Assembly (NCBI RefSeq): GCF_000409775.1 | Contig: NZ_KE332388.1 | Location: forward strand, 258,552 to 322,551 | Reading direction: 5' to 3' | DNA length: 64,000 nt | Source: Litchfieldella anticariensis FP35 = DSM 16096 | GTDB lineage: Bacteria; Pseudomonadota; Gammaproteobacteria; Pseudomonadales; Halomonadaceae | Shown: piece by piece, positions 44,201 through 53,925 of the stretch | How the letters are laid out: the number at the start of each line of letters is the position of its first letter | Position numbering within the stretch: position 1 is the stretch's first letter | Program-made: the position numbers and the translations under genes | The notes under the pieces: generated by a model | The model's input: the letters and a program-made list of their open reading frames with translations, nothing else | The model's database searches: none | What the model was told of the DNA's origin: nothing

Positions 44201-44737
44201 TCAAAAGCGGTAACGCACACCGACACTGGCAGCATCGAAGGTATGGCTGGACTTGTCGAGATAACGCATGTAATCGGCGCCGACCGCGACATTGGGCGCC
44301 ATATCGAACTCAGCTCCCGCACCATAGGAAAAGCCGCCTTCCCGATCATCGCCGGAGAGTGGGCCAGAGACATCCGTTCTCACCTCAGAGAAGCCAGCGA
44401 GGCCATAGAGGCGAAATCTGTCGGCTACCGGCAAGATACCCTTTGCATAGGCACCGACCACGTATTCCAACTTGGTCTCGATGTCTTGCTCGGCATCGGA
44501 GCCACCACCGCCTAAATGCCCTTCTACAGCGAAATAGTCATTGAACTGGGCTCCCCCCAGCAGGCGCAGACCGATGCTGTCGACGGCAGACCCACGATCC
44601 GGATCGAATTCCCACCACATAGCGTCACCGCCGACATAGAAGTGAGGATAATTGGTGGACGAGAATGACTGTGCCTGAACCATGGCAGCGGTGCCTGACA
44701 TCAGTAGTACGGCAGTGGATATAGCAAGAATCTTCAT
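44201..44737 (-). CDS. Small outer-membrane beta-barrel protein (YfaZ/OmpA-like)
   Basis: 178 residues. A signal peptide (MKILAISTAVLLMSGTAAMVQAQ) precedes alternating amphipathic strands: FYVGGDAMWWEF, VDSIGLRLLGGAQFNDYFAVEGHLGGG, LEYVVGAYAKGILPV, FRLYGLAGFSEV and VGVRYRF with a terminal Phe as required for outer-membrane insertion. An eight-stranded barrel of the Omp_b-brl type fits. No periplasmic peptidoglycan-binding domain follows. Role may be structural or transport. Confidence 0.82.
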   Translation of the reverse strand: MKILAISTAVLLMSGTAAMVQAQSFSSTNYPHFYVGGDAMWWEFDPDRGSAVDSIGLRLLGGAQFNDYFAVEGHLGGGGSDAEQDIETKLEYVVGAYAKGILPVADRFRLYGLAGFSEVRTDVSGPLSGDDREGGFSYGAGAEFDMAPNVAVGADYMRYLDKSSHTFDAASVGVRYRF

Positions 44738-44963
44738 GGCCCACCTCTCCCCATTAAAAAACAGTGTTTTTTATTTTACTGCAGTTTGGCCTACAACCTC
44801 GTCACTTGCAATCAGCGCGTTACTCGATCATTCGGGACGAACGATCCTGTTCCCTGCTTGCAGCCTGATCACACAGCGCTATGGTAAGAGAATATAGCGC
44901 TGGATCACGGCTTGCCCATCCAGCCGATGGCGATTCTCCAATGATCAAGAAGGAGACCCTCGC

Positions 44964-45302
44964 ATGACCACAAGGCCCGACACCCTCGAGAACGTGACTC
45001 AGCAGCAACTCCGCTCGATGGCTCACCAGAATCCCCCGCCACAAGTGGAACTATGCTCCTGCCGAGCCGGCGTTTATCTGGTACACCTGCATGACGGATC
45101 CAAGTCCTATCAACTCGTCGACAACCATCAGATGCCTCTTCATTTTCATGCCATCGAGGAAGCCAAGGATCTACTGCGTCCACTGGGTTTCACCCATGGC
45201 ACGCTGACTTTCATCGATGACAGTGACGAAATGATTGGTACCGCCATGGATAGGGTGAGCAGCGAAGACGCACTGAAAAACGGCACACGCATAGGGTTCT
45301 AA
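44964..45302 (+). CDS. DUF6482 family protein
   Basis: 112 residues. The core CSCRAGVYLVHLHDGSKSYQLVDNHQMPLHFHAIEEAKDLLRPL (described by its ends) matches the DUF6482 layout found in pseudomonads and Halomonas, with LxFxxxDEMIG near the C-terminus (TFIDDSDEMIGTAMDR). AAGGAGACC precedes the ATG. No signal or membrane segment. Function unknown. Confidence 0.72.
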   Translation: MTTRPDTLENVTQQQLRSMAHQNPPPQVELCSCRAGVYLVHLHDGSKSYQLVDNHQMPLHFHAIEEAKDLLRPLGFTHGTLTFIDDSDEMIGTAMDRVSSEDALKNGTRIGF

Positions 45303-45308
45303 GGATAC

Positions 45309-45480
45309 TCATCCCCGCCTTGCCTTTTGGCAGCGCAGATCATCAGCCCCCTTGATCACCACCAGGCTGCCGATGACCTGCGCCGCTCCAACACACTCAC
45401 CCAGCAGCCACCAGGCGCCGAGCATCGGCCAGGCTTGGCGTGCCTAATGCCGCCCTGATGACAACATCAGCAATAGCGCG
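45309..45480 (-). pseudogene. Decayed remnant of an EamA/DMT transporter C-terminus
   Basis: On the minus strand one frame reads ARQAWPMLGAWWLLGE, then CVGAAQVIGSLVVIKGADDL, and stops at 45309. The WWLLGE-x-VGAAQVIGSLVVIKG order is the signature of the last helices of EamA transporters. Upstream the frame has VFIALLLMLSSGRH and then an in-frame TAG, and no start or N-terminal part is left. It is probably a degraded gene copy. Confidence 0.5.
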
Positions 45481-45594
45481 ATGAACACGTGCACTCACTC
45501 CCTGGCGATAGACACCGGCTACGCCTTTGGTTAGGTTACGGTGTTTTCGGCGATTCCCCCACAATGTTACGAATTGACAGGAAAGTCACGAACG

Positions 45595-46644
45595 ATGCGA
45601 TTACGACAACGACGGATGAGCAGTTGGCTGTTGGTGGGCATGTTGACGATTCCGCGCCTGCTCATGGCGCAAGACGAAGACGAATGGCCAACCGGCCATT
45701 ATCCGCTTCCTGAGCAAGGAAACGTCGTCGGGGACATCCAGAGAGTCAAGGCCTCCCACGAAGATACATTGATCGATATCGGACTTCGTCACGGGATCGG
45801 CTACAACGCGATGCTTGCCGCCAACCCGGATACTCCCGTCTGGATACCGGGGGAAGGCACGGAGGTGGTCCTGCCCACTCGCTTCGTGCTTCCTTCAGCC
45901 CCCCGCGAAGGCATCGTGATCAACATCGCCGAACTACGACTCTATTACTACCCTGCCGTGGAAGAGGGTGAGGCGCCCCGAGTCGAGACCTACCCAATTG
46001 GTATCGGCCGCCAGGGCTGGCAGACGCCACTCGGGGAGACTCGGATAACGACCAAGCTGGAGTCGCCTGCCTGGTATCCGCCCGACAGCATCATTCAGGA
46101 ACATGCCGAGCGAGGCGATAACCTCCCACGGGTCGTCCCCCCGGGCCCTGACAACCCGCTTGGCGACTACGCCATGCTGTTGGATATTCCGGGTTATCTG
46201 ATCCATGGCACCGACCGCCCCCAAGGGGTGGGCATGTACGTTTCTCATGGCTGTATACGCATGCTGCCTGGTGATATCGAAAACCTGATCTATCGCGTCC
46301 CCAAAGGCACTAAGGTTCGGATTGTCAATGAGCCGGTCAAGTTCGGCTGGACAGACGAGGAAGGGCTGCTGGTACAAGCATATCCCTCATCGGAAGAGGG
46401 GGGAGACAACGCCGATTCACGCATCGAGAAGGGCCTGAATGAAGCCACCGAGGCGGTAAAGGGTCGTGACTTCCTCGTCGACTACGGGCGGTTGAAGCAC
46501 GCACTCGATACCCCCGATGGCCTAACCGTCCCCCTATACTTGGCCGGCGCACCGTTCGAGATTCCCTACCATTTCTATGACCAGCTCGAACTGGATGAAA
46601 CCTTCTACAATCAGCTGATCATCACCATGGCAGAGGATGACTGA
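45595..46644 (+). CDS. L,D-transpeptidase (YkuD) with LysM-like domain
   Basis: 349 residues from ATG 45595. A short basic leader and hydrophobic stretch (MSSWLLVGMLTIPRLLMAQ) act as signal peptide. A LysM-like segment follows (KASHEDTLIDIGLRHGIGYNAMLAANP). The YkuD domain then has GIVINIAELRLYYYP, GDYAMLLDIPGYLIHGT and the catalytic MYVSHGCIRM with the active Cys. ErfK/YbiS enzymes attach lipoproteins to, or cross-link, peptidoglycan in the periplasm. A C-terminal 100-residue part (QAYPSSEEGGDNADS onward) extends beyond the catalytic domain. Confidence 0.91.
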   Translation: MRLRQRRMSSWLLVGMLTIPRLLMAQDEDEWPTGHYPLPEQGNVVGDIQRVKASHEDTLIDIGLRHGIGYNAMLAANPDTPVWIPGEGTEVVLPTRFVLPSAPREGIVINIAELRLYYYPAVEEGEAPRVETYPIGIGRQGWQTPLGETRITTKLESPAWYPPDSIIQEHAERGDNLPRVVPPGPDNPLGDYAMLLDIPGYLIHGTDRPQGVGMYVSHGCIRMLPGDIENLIYRVPKGTKVRIVNEPVKFGWTDEEGLLVQAYPSSEEGGDNADSRIEKGLNEATEAVKGRDFLVDYGRLKHALDTPDGLTVPLYLAGAPFEIPYHFYDQLELDETFYNQLIITMAEDD

Positions 46645-46817
46645 GGTGGCAGCGTTGGAACGCTGCTCCGCGCGGATCGCAATGGTCACCCAACGTGGAA
46701 CGTTTGGCTCCAAGTGCACCGTCTCGGGCGGCCAGCCAAGGGCTGACACACCCCATGGCAGCCATGTTATGGCATCATGACCGATTCTGGCCTCTAGGCG
46801 CGACACAGGAGATCACC

Positions 46818-47936
46818 ATGCCCGGCTTGCTTCCCGACATCGACCCCGATGGACTGCTCGAGTATTCGGTGGTCTATACCGATCGTTCGTTGAACCACAT
46901 GTCGCAGTCATTCCAGCAGGTGATGCGCGACACTTCCCGGACCCTGAAGGATGTCTATCGTGCCGAATCGGCGGTGATCGTGCCCGGCAGCGGCACCTTT
47001 GGCATGGAGTCCGTAGCCCGGCAGTTTGCCACCGGCAAGAAGACCCTGGTGATTCGCAACGGCTGGTTCAGCTACCGCTGGACACAGATCTTCGAGATGG
47101 GTGACATCCCTGTTGCGTCGACGGTGATGAAAGCCCACCGCATCGGCAATGGCCCACAGGCGCCCTTCGCCCCTGCTCCCATCGACGAGGTCGTCACCAC
47201 CATCGAGACTGAACGGCCGGATCTGGTATTCGCCCCCCATGTGGAAACCGCCTCGGGTATGCTATTGCCCGACGACTATCTCAAGCAGGTCGCCGATGCC
47301 GTACACCGGGTCGGCGGCATGCTCGTGCTCGACTGCATCGCCTCCGGTACGCTGTGGATGAATATGCGGGAGATCGGCGTAGACGTGTTGATCAGTGCTC
47401 CACAGAAAGGGTGGAGCGGCTCACCGTGCTGCGCGATGGTAATGCTCTCACCACTAGCCCTGGAGCGACTAGAAGCCACCACCAGCACCAGCTTCGCCGC
47501 CGACCTGCGTAAATGGCATGAGATCATGCAGGCCTACGAGAACGGCGGCCATGCCTACCATGCCACCATGCCCACCGATGGCCTGCGACGCCTACGCGAC
47601 ATCATGCAGGAAACCGCCGACTATGGCTTCGACAAGGTCCGCGACGAACAGTGGGAACTCGGCAAGCGAGTGCGAGCCCTGCTCGAAGAACGCGGCTTCG
47701 TGAGTGTGGCAGCCGAAGGCTTCAAGGCCCCTGGCGTGGTGGTCAGCTATACCGAGGATGGCGCCATTGCGGGCAAGTTCATGGCGGCCGGCCTGCAGGT
47801 AGCTACAGGTGTACCGCTGATGTGCGACGAAGGCGATGAATACCAAGCCTTCCGCATCGGTCTGTTCGGCCTGGACAAGCTGCACGACGTGGACGGCGCC
47901 GTGGCGCGACTCGAGCAGGCGCTGGACCGACTATAG
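46818..47936 (+). CDS. Class V PLP-dependent aminotransferase
   Basis: 372 residues from ATG 46818 with AGGAG upstream. Class V features: VIVPGSGTFGMESVARQFATGKKTLVIRNGWFS near the N-terminus, FAPHVETASGML, LVLDCIASG with the PLP-binding Asp, and the Schiff-base Lys in SAPQKGWSGSP. It resembles alanine-glyoxylate, serine-glyoxylate or phosphonate aminotransferases; the substrate cannot be decided. An older upstream start at 46695 lacks a ribosome site. Ends at a strong terminator. Confidence 0.9.
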   Translation: MPGLLPDIDPDGLLEYSVVYTDRSLNHMSQSFQQVMRDTSRTLKDVYRAESAVIVPGSGTFGMESVARQFATGKKTLVIRNGWFSYRWTQIFEMGDIPVASTVMKAHRIGNGPQAPFAPAPIDEVVTTIETERPDLVFAPHVETASGMLLPDDYLKQVADAVHRVGGMLVLDCIASGTLWMNMREIGVDVLISAPQKGWSGSPCCAMVMLSPLALERLEATTSTSFAADLRKWHEIMQAYENGGHAYHATMPTDGLRRLRDIMQETADYGFDKVRDEQWELGKRVRALLEERGFVSVAAEGFKAPGVVVSYTEDGAIAGKFMAAGLQVATGVPLMCDEGDEYQAFRIGLFGLDKLHDVDGAVARLEQALDRL

Positions 47937-47967
47937 GACACTATCTCTCGAGCTAGTGTCTATCGCT

Positions 47968-47998
47968 GAAAAGGGCGACCCTGCGGATCGCCCTTTTC
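47968..47998. terminator. Bidirectional terminator
   Basis: GAAAAGGGCGA pairs with TCGCCCTTTTC around a 9-nt loop (11-bp stem). The T-rich arm gives U-runs on both strands. It lies between the aminotransferase stop and the convergent Yip1 gene. Confidence 0.85.
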
Positions 47999-48028
47999 AT
48001 TATTACGTCATGGCTGGTGGATCGATGC

Positions 48029-48631
48029 TCAAAACAGCGACAGCAGGATTCGTTCGCCGTAACCCCACAGCAGCACCGTGACTGCCAGCATGGCCTCAAG
48101 TACCAATACGCCAATTGCCAGGGTCGTACTGGAGACGATAAAGCCTTCCTCACTACTGATATCGAGGAAGGCGGGTATGCCCACGTAGAGCAGATAGGCG
48201 GTATAACAGAGCCCGATGATCCCTGCCAGCAAGCACAGCCAGACCACGGGATAGAGTGCCACTATCCCACTCAGGAATATGGGCGTGGCGAGATAGCCGG
48301 CGAAAATCACACAGCGCCGACGGCTGGGTGGATTGGCGTAGCGTTGCGCCATCCAGTGGATCACGCTTCCCATCATGAATACGGCAGCCAGTATCGCAAT
48401 GTAGAAGACGATGCCGGCATAGAACGCATCCAACAGGTTCAACTTGATGACGCGTTCCCCTCCCAGGCCCCATCCGACCTGAGTGGTACCGATATAGGCG
48501 CAGATCACGGGAATGGCGCCCATGATGAGCACATGGTGCGCATAGAGATGCGTCACCGTTTCCCGCTCGTCATGCATCTGCTTCCATTCCCGATAGGGAT
48601 GGGACAATAGCCCCCAGACATGAGTCAGCAT
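48029..48631 (-). CDS. Yip1-family membrane protein
   Basis: 200 residues opening MLTHVWGLLSHPYREWKQMHDE, typical of bacterial Yip1 proteins. Five membrane segments follow: HVLIMGAIPVICAYIG, FYAGIVFYIAILAAVFMMGSVIHWM, CVIFAGYLATPIFLSGIVAL, VVWLCLLAGIIGLCYTAYLLYVGIP and LAIGVLVLEAMLAVTVLLWG. The conserved YxxTPxxL-type motif is YLATPIFLSG. Function in bacteria is unknown. Confidence 0.85.
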   Translation of the reverse strand: MLTHVWGLLSHPYREWKQMHDERETVTHLYAHHVLIMGAIPVICAYIGTTQVGWGLGGERVIKLNLLDAFYAGIVFYIAILAAVFMMGSVIHWMAQRYANPPSRRRCVIFAGYLATPIFLSGIVALYPVVWLCLLAGIIGLCYTAYLLYVGIPAFLDISSEEGFIVSSTTLAIGVLVLEAMLAVTVLLWGYGERILLSLF

Positions 48632-48773
48632 CCAAAGCCTCCTGATATCCGTTTGAACGGAATACCGCCAGTGATGCCCGCATGGGCGTCACTGACAGTA
48701 TAGGCAGGCGTTTTGCAATGCTGCTTCAACGCAGCCGTGGACGGACGGCCTCCCGGCAGGGAAGCCAGTCAGC

Positions 48774-49661
48774 CTATAGGAGGGGCAACGTCCCGAGAGT
48801 GGAATCGAGCGACATCATCAGGCTCAAGGCGGTGATGGTGAGGATCGAGACACCGAACACGCGCTTTGCCCAGCGCACCTCGTCCTGGGTGCGGTAGCCC
48901 TGCAAGGCCAGGTAAAGCCAATAGCCTCCCATGACGAGGGCGATCACCACGTAGCCTGGTCCCGCATAACCGGCCAGCGCCAGCGCCAGAGACGCCGCGA
49001 CGAAGGCCAGGATATAGCCGAGGATATGATGACGGGCCGTTGCAATCCCCTTGACCACTGGCAGTACGGGGATCGAGGCCATCCGATAGTCTTCGAGACG
49101 GAAGATGGCAATGGCGTAGGAATGCGGCATCTGCCACAAGCTGAAGATGATCAACAGTGTCAGGGCACCCGCATCGAAGTGGCCGGTCACGGCACAATAG
49201 CCTACCACCGGCGGCACGGCCCCCGACAGGCTGCCTACCAGGGTGCCATACTCGGAGTGCCGCTTCATGTACAGGCTATAGGCACCGACATAGATCACGA
49301 AACCGAATGCCGCCAGACCGACCGTCAACGGGTTGGTGCCTATTGCCAACAGCACGAAACCCGCAATACCCAGCAATGTCGCCTGACAAAGGGCTACGGT
49401 GGGTGTGATGCGTCCTTGCACTAGCGGACGGTCGCGGGTACGCCGCATCACGGCATCGATATCACGATCGATGACGTTGTTGAAGGCGCACCCCGAGGCA
49501 ATCACCAACGCCAGCCCGATCAACACGGAAAGAAACAACCACGGGTCGAACTCACCGCGGGCGGCCAGGAAATAGCCGCCCATGACGGAGATCAGGTTGC
49601 CTCCGATGATCCCTGGCTTGGTCAGGATAAAGAGATCCCTGACCATTCCACGACGCGGCAT
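48774..49661 (-). CDS. cyoE: Protoheme IX farnesyltransferase
   Basis: 295 residues from ATG 49661, whose first base is the last base of the cyoD stop (TGATG). Seven to nine membrane helices carry the prenyl-diphosphate motif [23 protein letters not shown] and later [28 protein letters not shown], both typical of UbiA-fold heme O synthases. It converts heme b to heme o, needed in the bo3 oxidase encoded upstream. Last gene of the operon. Confidence 0.95.
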   Translation of the reverse strand: MPRRGMVRDLFILTKPGIIGGNLISVMGGYFLAARGEFDPWLFLSVLIGLALVIASGCAFNNVIDRDIDAVMRRTRDRPLVQGRITPTVALCQATLLGIAGFVLLAIGTNPLTVGLAAFGFVIYVGAYSLYMKRHSEYGTLVGSLSGAVPPVVGYCAVTGHFDAGALTLLIIFSLWQMPHSYAIAIFRLEDYRMASIPVLPVVKGIATARHHILGYILAFVAASLALALAGYAGPGYVVIALVMGGYWLYLALQGYRTQDEVRWAKRVFGVSILTITALSLMMSLDSTLGTLPLL

Positions 49662-49978
49662 CAGCCGATCATCATGTTCAGATGCAGATGATGCATGATC
49701 CACAGCGAACCTCCGACGACCAGGACGAGTATCGTCACCGTAAAGACGAAGGAAAGGAAGTTCCACCCTTCGTCCGACTTGGTGTTCATGTGCATGAACA
49801 TGATCAACTGCACGAGAATCTGCAGTGTCGCCGTGACGACGATGACGGCGACCATGGCCATGGTGCTGAACGCACCGCTCATTACCACACTGAACGGAAT
49901 CACGGTCAGTATGATGGATAGGATCAGCCCCATGACATAGGACTTGACACTGCCGTGCGCAGAGTGCGAATCGCTCAT
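49661..49978 (-). CDS. cyoD: Cytochrome bo3 ubiquinol oxidase subunit IV
   Basis: 105 residues with three membrane helices ([72 protein letters not shown]). The MFMHMN motif after helix two is characteristic. CyoD stabilises copper-site assembly in subunit I. One base separates it from cyoC and it shares a base with cyoE. Confidence 0.94.
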   Translation of the reverse strand: MSDSHSAHGSVKSYVMGLILSIILTVIPFSVVMSGAFSTMAMVAVIVVTATLQILVQLIMFMHMNTKSDEGWNFLSFVFTVTILVLVVGGSLWIMHHLHLNMMIG

Positions 49979-49979
49979 C

Positions 49980-50582
49980 TCACAGGACTCCCATCAGGTA
50001 AACGAAAGAGAAAACACAGATCCAGACGATGTCGAGGAAGTGCCAGAACAGGCTCAGACACAGGATCCTCGGCCGGGTCACGTCGTTCAGCCCCTTGGTG
50101 CGAAGCTGCACGAGCATCACCAGGATCCAGATCAGGCCAAAGGTCACGTGCAGACCATGAGTACCGACCAAGGTGAAGAACGACGACAGGAAAGCACTGC
50201 GATCAGGGCCGAAGCCTGCATGGATCAGGTGCTGGAATTCATAGATCTCCATGCCCACGAAGGCAGCACCGAGCAGGAAGGTGATCCCCAGCCAGGCCTG
50301 AATCTGGCCGATCCTGCCGGCATTCATCGCCAGCACCGCCATGCCATAGGTGAAACTACTGAACAGCAGCAGGAAGGTCTCGACCAGGATGAACGGCAGC
50401 TCGAAGATATCCGCTCCCGTCGGCCCCCCAGCCGTGCCCTTCATGAGCACGGCGTAAGTGGCGAACAGCGATCCGAAGATCACCAGGTCACTCATCAGGT
50501 AGACCCAGAAGCCGAATACCTTGGTGCCTCCGGCATCGTGGTGATCATGCGCATCGTGATGACTCAATGTTTCGGTAGTCAT
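49980..50582 (-). CDS. cyoC: Cytochrome bo3 ubiquinol oxidase subunit III
   Basis: 200 residues with five membrane helices. Signatures [26 protein letters not shown] at the start and [17 protein letters not shown] near the end match the heme-copper oxidase subunit III family. It starts 2 bp after the cyoB stop. Role: proton-channel support and complex stability in the inner membrane. Confidence 0.95.
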   Translation of the reverse strand: MTTETLSHHDAHDHHDAGGTKVFGFWVYLMSDLVIFGSLFATYAVLMKGTAGGPTGADIFELPFILVETFLLLFSSFTYGMAVLAMNAGRIGQIQAWLGITFLLGAAFVGMEIYEFQHLIHAGFGPDRSAFLSSFFTLVGTHGLHVTFGLIWILVMLVQLRTKGLNDVTRPRILCLSLFWHFLDIVWICVFSFVYLMGVL

Positions 50583-50584
50583 GA

Positions 50585-52612
50585 TTACACCTGCACTCCA
50601 AACCGTGTGTTGAGCACGCTCTCATCTTCAGGCTGCTGCTCGTGCAGCTTCAGCCGCTGCTGGTGCTCGAGTTCGATACGCTCGACTTCCGCCGCGGGCA
50701 CGTAGTAGTCGACATCTTCGTTGAAGATACGCGCCAGGAAGCTGATGAAGGTTCCCGCGGCACCGACGATCGCCAGCCACCAGATATGCCACACCAACGC
50801 AAATCCCATGATCAGCGCAAACAGACTGATGATCGGGCCGGCCACGGTATTCTTGGGCATATGGATGTCCTGGTACGGCCCCTTGCTTACCGTCGCGATG
50901 CCTTGTTGCTTCTGCTCCCAGAAGCAGTCGACGGACTCGACCTGTGGCAGATGCGCGAAGTTGTAGAAAGGTGCAGGCGAAGATGTGGCCCACTCCAGGG
51001 TACGTCCATCCCAGGGGTCGCCGGTGACATCCGCGTACTTGCGGCGGTCACGGATGCTGACATAGAACTGGATCACAGTGCAGGCGATACCCAGCATGAT
51101 GATGACGGCACCCACCCAGGCCAGGATCATCCACGACTGCCACTCGGGGTTCTCATAGGACTGCATACGACGTACGGCACCGAAGAAGCTCAGTACGTAG
51201 AGCGGCATGAAGGCCAGGTAGAAACCGACCAGCCAGCACCAGAAGGAGCGCTTGCCCCATTTTTCGTCGAGCTTGAAGCCGAAGGCCTTCGGGAACCAGT
51301 AGGTCAAGCCCGCCAGCATGCCGAATACCACGCCGCCGATGATCACGTTATGGAAGTGCGCGATGACGAACAGGCTGTTGTGCAACACGAAGTTGGCCGC
51401 CGGCACCGCCAGCATCACCCCGGTCATGCCGCCCAGGGTGAAGGTAATGATGAAGCCCAGCGTCCACAGCACCGGCGAGGAGAGCTCGAGGCTGCCGCGA
51501 TACATGGTGAACAGCCAGTTGAAGACCTTCACCCCGGTGGGAATGGCGATGATCATCGTCATGATGCCGAAGAAGGCATTGACGTTGGCCCCCGCTCCCA
51601 TGGTGAAGAAATGGTGCAACCAGACGATGAACGACAACAGGGTGATGCATACGGTCGCCCAGACCATGGTGTTGTAACCGAACAGGCGCTTGCGAGCGAA
51701 GGTCGCGATGACTTCGGAGAACACGCCGAACGCCGGCAGGATGAGGATGTATACCTCCGGGTGACCCCAGGCCCAGATGAGGTTGACGTACATCATCATG
51801 TTGCCGCCGAAATCGTTGGTAAAGAAGTGCATCCCCAGGTAACGATCCAGCGTCAACAGGGCAATGGTCACCGTCAGTATCGGGAAGGACGCGATGATCA
51901 GAACGTTGGCGCACAGCGAGGTCCAGGTGAAGATCGGCATGCGGAACAACGTCATGCCCTTGGTGCGCATCTTCAGGATGGTCACGAAGAAGTTGATACC
52001 GGTGAGCGTCGTGCCGATCCCCGATATCTGCAATGCCCATATCCAGTAGTCGACTCCGACCCCGGGACTGTACTCGATTCCCGATAGCGGGGCATAAGCC
52101 AGCCAGCCGGTCTTGGCGAATTCCCCGACGAACAAGGAGATGTTGACCAGGAGCGCGCCGGCCACGAACAACCAGAAGCTCAGGTTGTTGAGGAACGGAA
52201 AGGCAACGTCGCGGGCGCCGATCTGCAACGGCACTACCAGGTTCATCAGACCGATGACCATGGGCATGGCGACGAAGAAGATCATGATCACGCCGTGGGC
52301 GGTGAAGATCTGGTCATAGTGTTCAGGAGGCAGATACCCCGCCGAGCCGGCAGATGCCATGGCCAGTTGGGTACGCATCATGATGGCATCGGCGAAGCCT
52401 CTGAGCAGCATCACCAGCGCCACGATGAAGTACATGATGCCGAGCTTCTTGTGGTCGACGGAGGTGAACCACTCGCTCCACAACCAGTTCCACTTGCGGA
52501 AATAAGTCAGGGCACCGAATAGGGCAAGACCGCCGATGGCGGCGACGATTCCCACCGCCACCAGGATCGGCTCGTGATAGGGAATCGCTTCTAAGCTGAG
52601 TTTTCCGAACAT
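50585..52612 (-). CDS. cyoB: Cytochrome bo3 ubiquinol oxidase subunit I
   Basis: 675 residues, close to the E. coli length. Heme-copper oxidase features are all present: [56 protein letters not shown] (copper-B His and cross-linked Tyr), [10 protein letters not shown] with the CuB His pair, and [13 protein letters not shown] with the heme histidines. It reduces oxygen at the heme o3-CuB centre and pumps protons. The gene sits 4 bp after cyoA. Confidence 0.97.
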   Translation of the reverse strand: MFGKLSLEAIPYHEPILVAVGIVAAIGGLALFGALTYFRKWNWLWSEWFTSVDHKKLGIMYFIVALVMLLRGFADAIMMRTQLAMASAGSAGYLPPEHYDQIFTAHGVIMIFFVAMPMVIGLMNLVVPLQIGARDVAFPFLNNLSFWLFVAGALLVNISLFVGEFAKTGWLAYAPLSGIEYSPGVGVDYWIWALQISGIGTTLTGINFFVTILKMRTKGMTLFRMPIFTWTSLCANVLIIASFPILTVTIALLTLDRYLGMHFFTNDFGGNMMMYVNLIWAWGHPEVYILILPAFGVFSEVIATFARKRLFGYNTMVWATVCITLLSFIVWLHHFFTMGAGANVNAFFGIMTMIIAIPTGVKVFNWLFTMYRGSLELSSPVLWTLGFIITFTLGGMTGVMLAVPAANFVLHNSLFVIAHFHNVIIGGVVFGMLAGLTYWFPKAFGFKLDEKWGKRSFWCWLVGFYLAFMPLYVLSFFGAVRRMQSYENPEWQSWMILAWVGAVIIMLGIACTVIQFYVSIRDRRKYADVTGDPWDGRTLEWATSSPAPFYNFAHLPQVESVDCFWEQKQQGIATVSKGPYQDIHMPKNTVAGPIISLFALIMGFALVWHIWWLAIVGAAGTFISFLARIFNEDVDYYVPAAEVERIELEHQQRLKLHEQQPEDESVLNTRFGVQV

Positions 52613-52616
52613 GATG

Positions 52617-53534
52617 TTACTCCGCTGCCTCCGCGCTCATGAGCATCTCACCATGGCCACCATGCATGTCGTCATGCCCGGAACCGGAGTGGAAACTCTT
52701 GATGATGCTTTCGTAAAGACCAGGGGATACCTGGGAAAAGTACTCGACCGGATGGTCCTCGCTAGGCTGCGCCAAGACGTCGTACCCATCGGGGAAGGTC
52801 AGCGTGTCGGGCGACTGGCGCACCTGCTCGACCCAGGCATCGAATTCCTGCTGTGAGGTGGCATGCGCCTCGAAGGTCATGCCCGAGAACCCTGCCCCAC
52901 TGTAGTTGGTCGACCGGCCAGGATAGGTGCCTTCCTCGTTGGCGATCAGGTGAACGTCGTTGTCCATCCCTGCCATGGCATAGATCTGGCTGCCCAAGTC
53001 TGGAATGAAGAAGGCATTCATCACCGACCCCGAACTCACCCGGAAATGCACCGGCATATCGGTTGGGAAGGCGATCTCGTTGACGGTGGCGATGCCCTGC
53101 TCGGGATAGATGAACAGCCACTTCCAATCCAGCGACACAGCTTGAATCTCGAGTGCTTCTCCCTCCTCCTCGGCCAGAGGCTTGTGGGGATCCAGGCTAT
53201 GCGAGGTGTACCAGGTCAATGCCGCCAGGAAGGCGATGATCACACAAGGAATGAGCCAAACGACGGCCTCGATCCGAGTGGAGTGCGCCCACTCGGGATG
53301 GTAGGCAGCCTCTTTGTTGCCTCGACGGTAACGCCAGGCAAAAAGCAGTGTCATCACGATCACGGGAATGACGACGATTTGCATCAAGCCAAAGGCGGTC
53401 AGGATCAGAGTGCGCTGCTCGACGCCGATCTGGCCCTTGGGATCCAGTAGCGCCGAACTACAGCCGCCAAGCAGCAAGGGCAGCGATAGCAACAGCAAGA
53501 CGCCGAGCACACGCAGGCAGGGTGTTCTTCTCAT
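52617..53534 (-). CDS. cyoA: Cytochrome bo3 ubiquinol oxidase subunit II
   Basis: 305 residues. A lipoprotein signal ends at LLGGC (Cys25), so it is acylated. Two helices ([26 protein letters not shown] and [23 protein letters not shown]) anchor a periplasmic cupredoxin domain that begins [22 protein letters not shown]. The CuA ligands are absent ([20 protein letters not shown]), as expected for a quinol oxidase. First gene of cyoABCDE. The C-terminal tail is His/Gly-rich ([16 protein letters not shown]). Confidence 0.95.
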   Translation of the reverse strand: MRRTPCLRVLGVLLLLSLPLLLGGCSSALLDPKGQIGVEQRTLILTAFGLMQIVVIPVIVMTLLFAWRYRRGNKEAAYHPEWAHSTRIEAVVWLIPCVIIAFLAALTWYTSHSLDPHKPLAEEEGEALEIQAVSLDWKWLFIYPEQGIATVNEIAFPTDMPVHFRVSSGSVMNAFFIPDLGSQIYAMAGMDNDVHLIANEEGTYPGRSTNYSGAGFSGMTFEAHATSQQEFDAWVEQVRQSPDTLTFPDGYDVLAQPSEDHPVEYFSQVSPGLYESIIKSFHSGSGHDDMHGGHGEMLMSAEAAE

Positions 53535-53775
53535 GTACGACCTCGTCAGGGCTGGAGGCAGGGTATTGTGAATATGCTACTAATAAGCAAGCTAACGAGC
53601 GCAACAAACACCCCCCTTGGAATCGGTCGCTTCGCCCCTCTGAAGAGGTGAAGTTGCTCCGAGAGGAGTACGTCGAAAGCTTGAGCTGCCATAAGCAGCA
53701 TCTCGAGCCACACGGTCGAGCATCAGTCCGGCCGCGGAGGCGGAATTGTCGGCATGGGATGCCATGATGGGAAGA

Positions 53776-53805
53776 GGCGTTTTGTCGCAGGGCGTTTTGT
53801 CGCAG
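53776..53805. repeat. 15-bp tandem duplication
   Basis: GGCGTTTTGTCGCAG occurs twice with no spacer. It may be a recent slippage event or a pair of regulatory sites upstream of the cyo operon. Confidence 0.75.
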
Positions 53806-53865
53806 ATAGTCCGTTATCCTTCGACAAGGACAGCAATTGCAGCCATACCATCGTGAACGATTCGC

Positions 53866-53900
53866 AAAAACGACGGGGCGGCTCTTCAGCCGCCCCGTCG
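53866..53900 (-). terminator. Intrinsic terminator of the CBS-BON gene
   Basis: Perfect 12-bp stem (CGACGGGGCGGC / GCCGCCCCGTCG) with a TCTTCA loop, followed on the minus strand by TTTTT. It lies 25 bp after the stop of the CBS-BON gene. Confidence 0.88.
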
Positions 53901-53925
53901 TTCTTGCTCTGGTGAACGAGTGAAA

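Larger units (their letters stand above)
53535..53925. other. 391-bp stretch upstream of cyoA
   Basis: Holds the cyo promoter region (AT-rich 53565-53610), a 15-bp tandem duplication (53776-53805) and the terminator of the convergent-side CBS-BON gene (53866-53900). No gene with a ribosome site was found. Confidence 0.6.

Noticed and set aside
44755-44771. AAAAAC-AGT-GTTTTT hairpin upstream of the outer-membrane protein gene
   Set aside because: AT-only arms next to a gene start; more likely promoter region than terminator or operator.
50642-52087. 481-codon plus-strand frame opposite cyoB
   Set aside because: Antisense to a clearly identified oxidase subunit; composition is His/Asp/Gln-rich shadow sequence with no domain or ribosome site.
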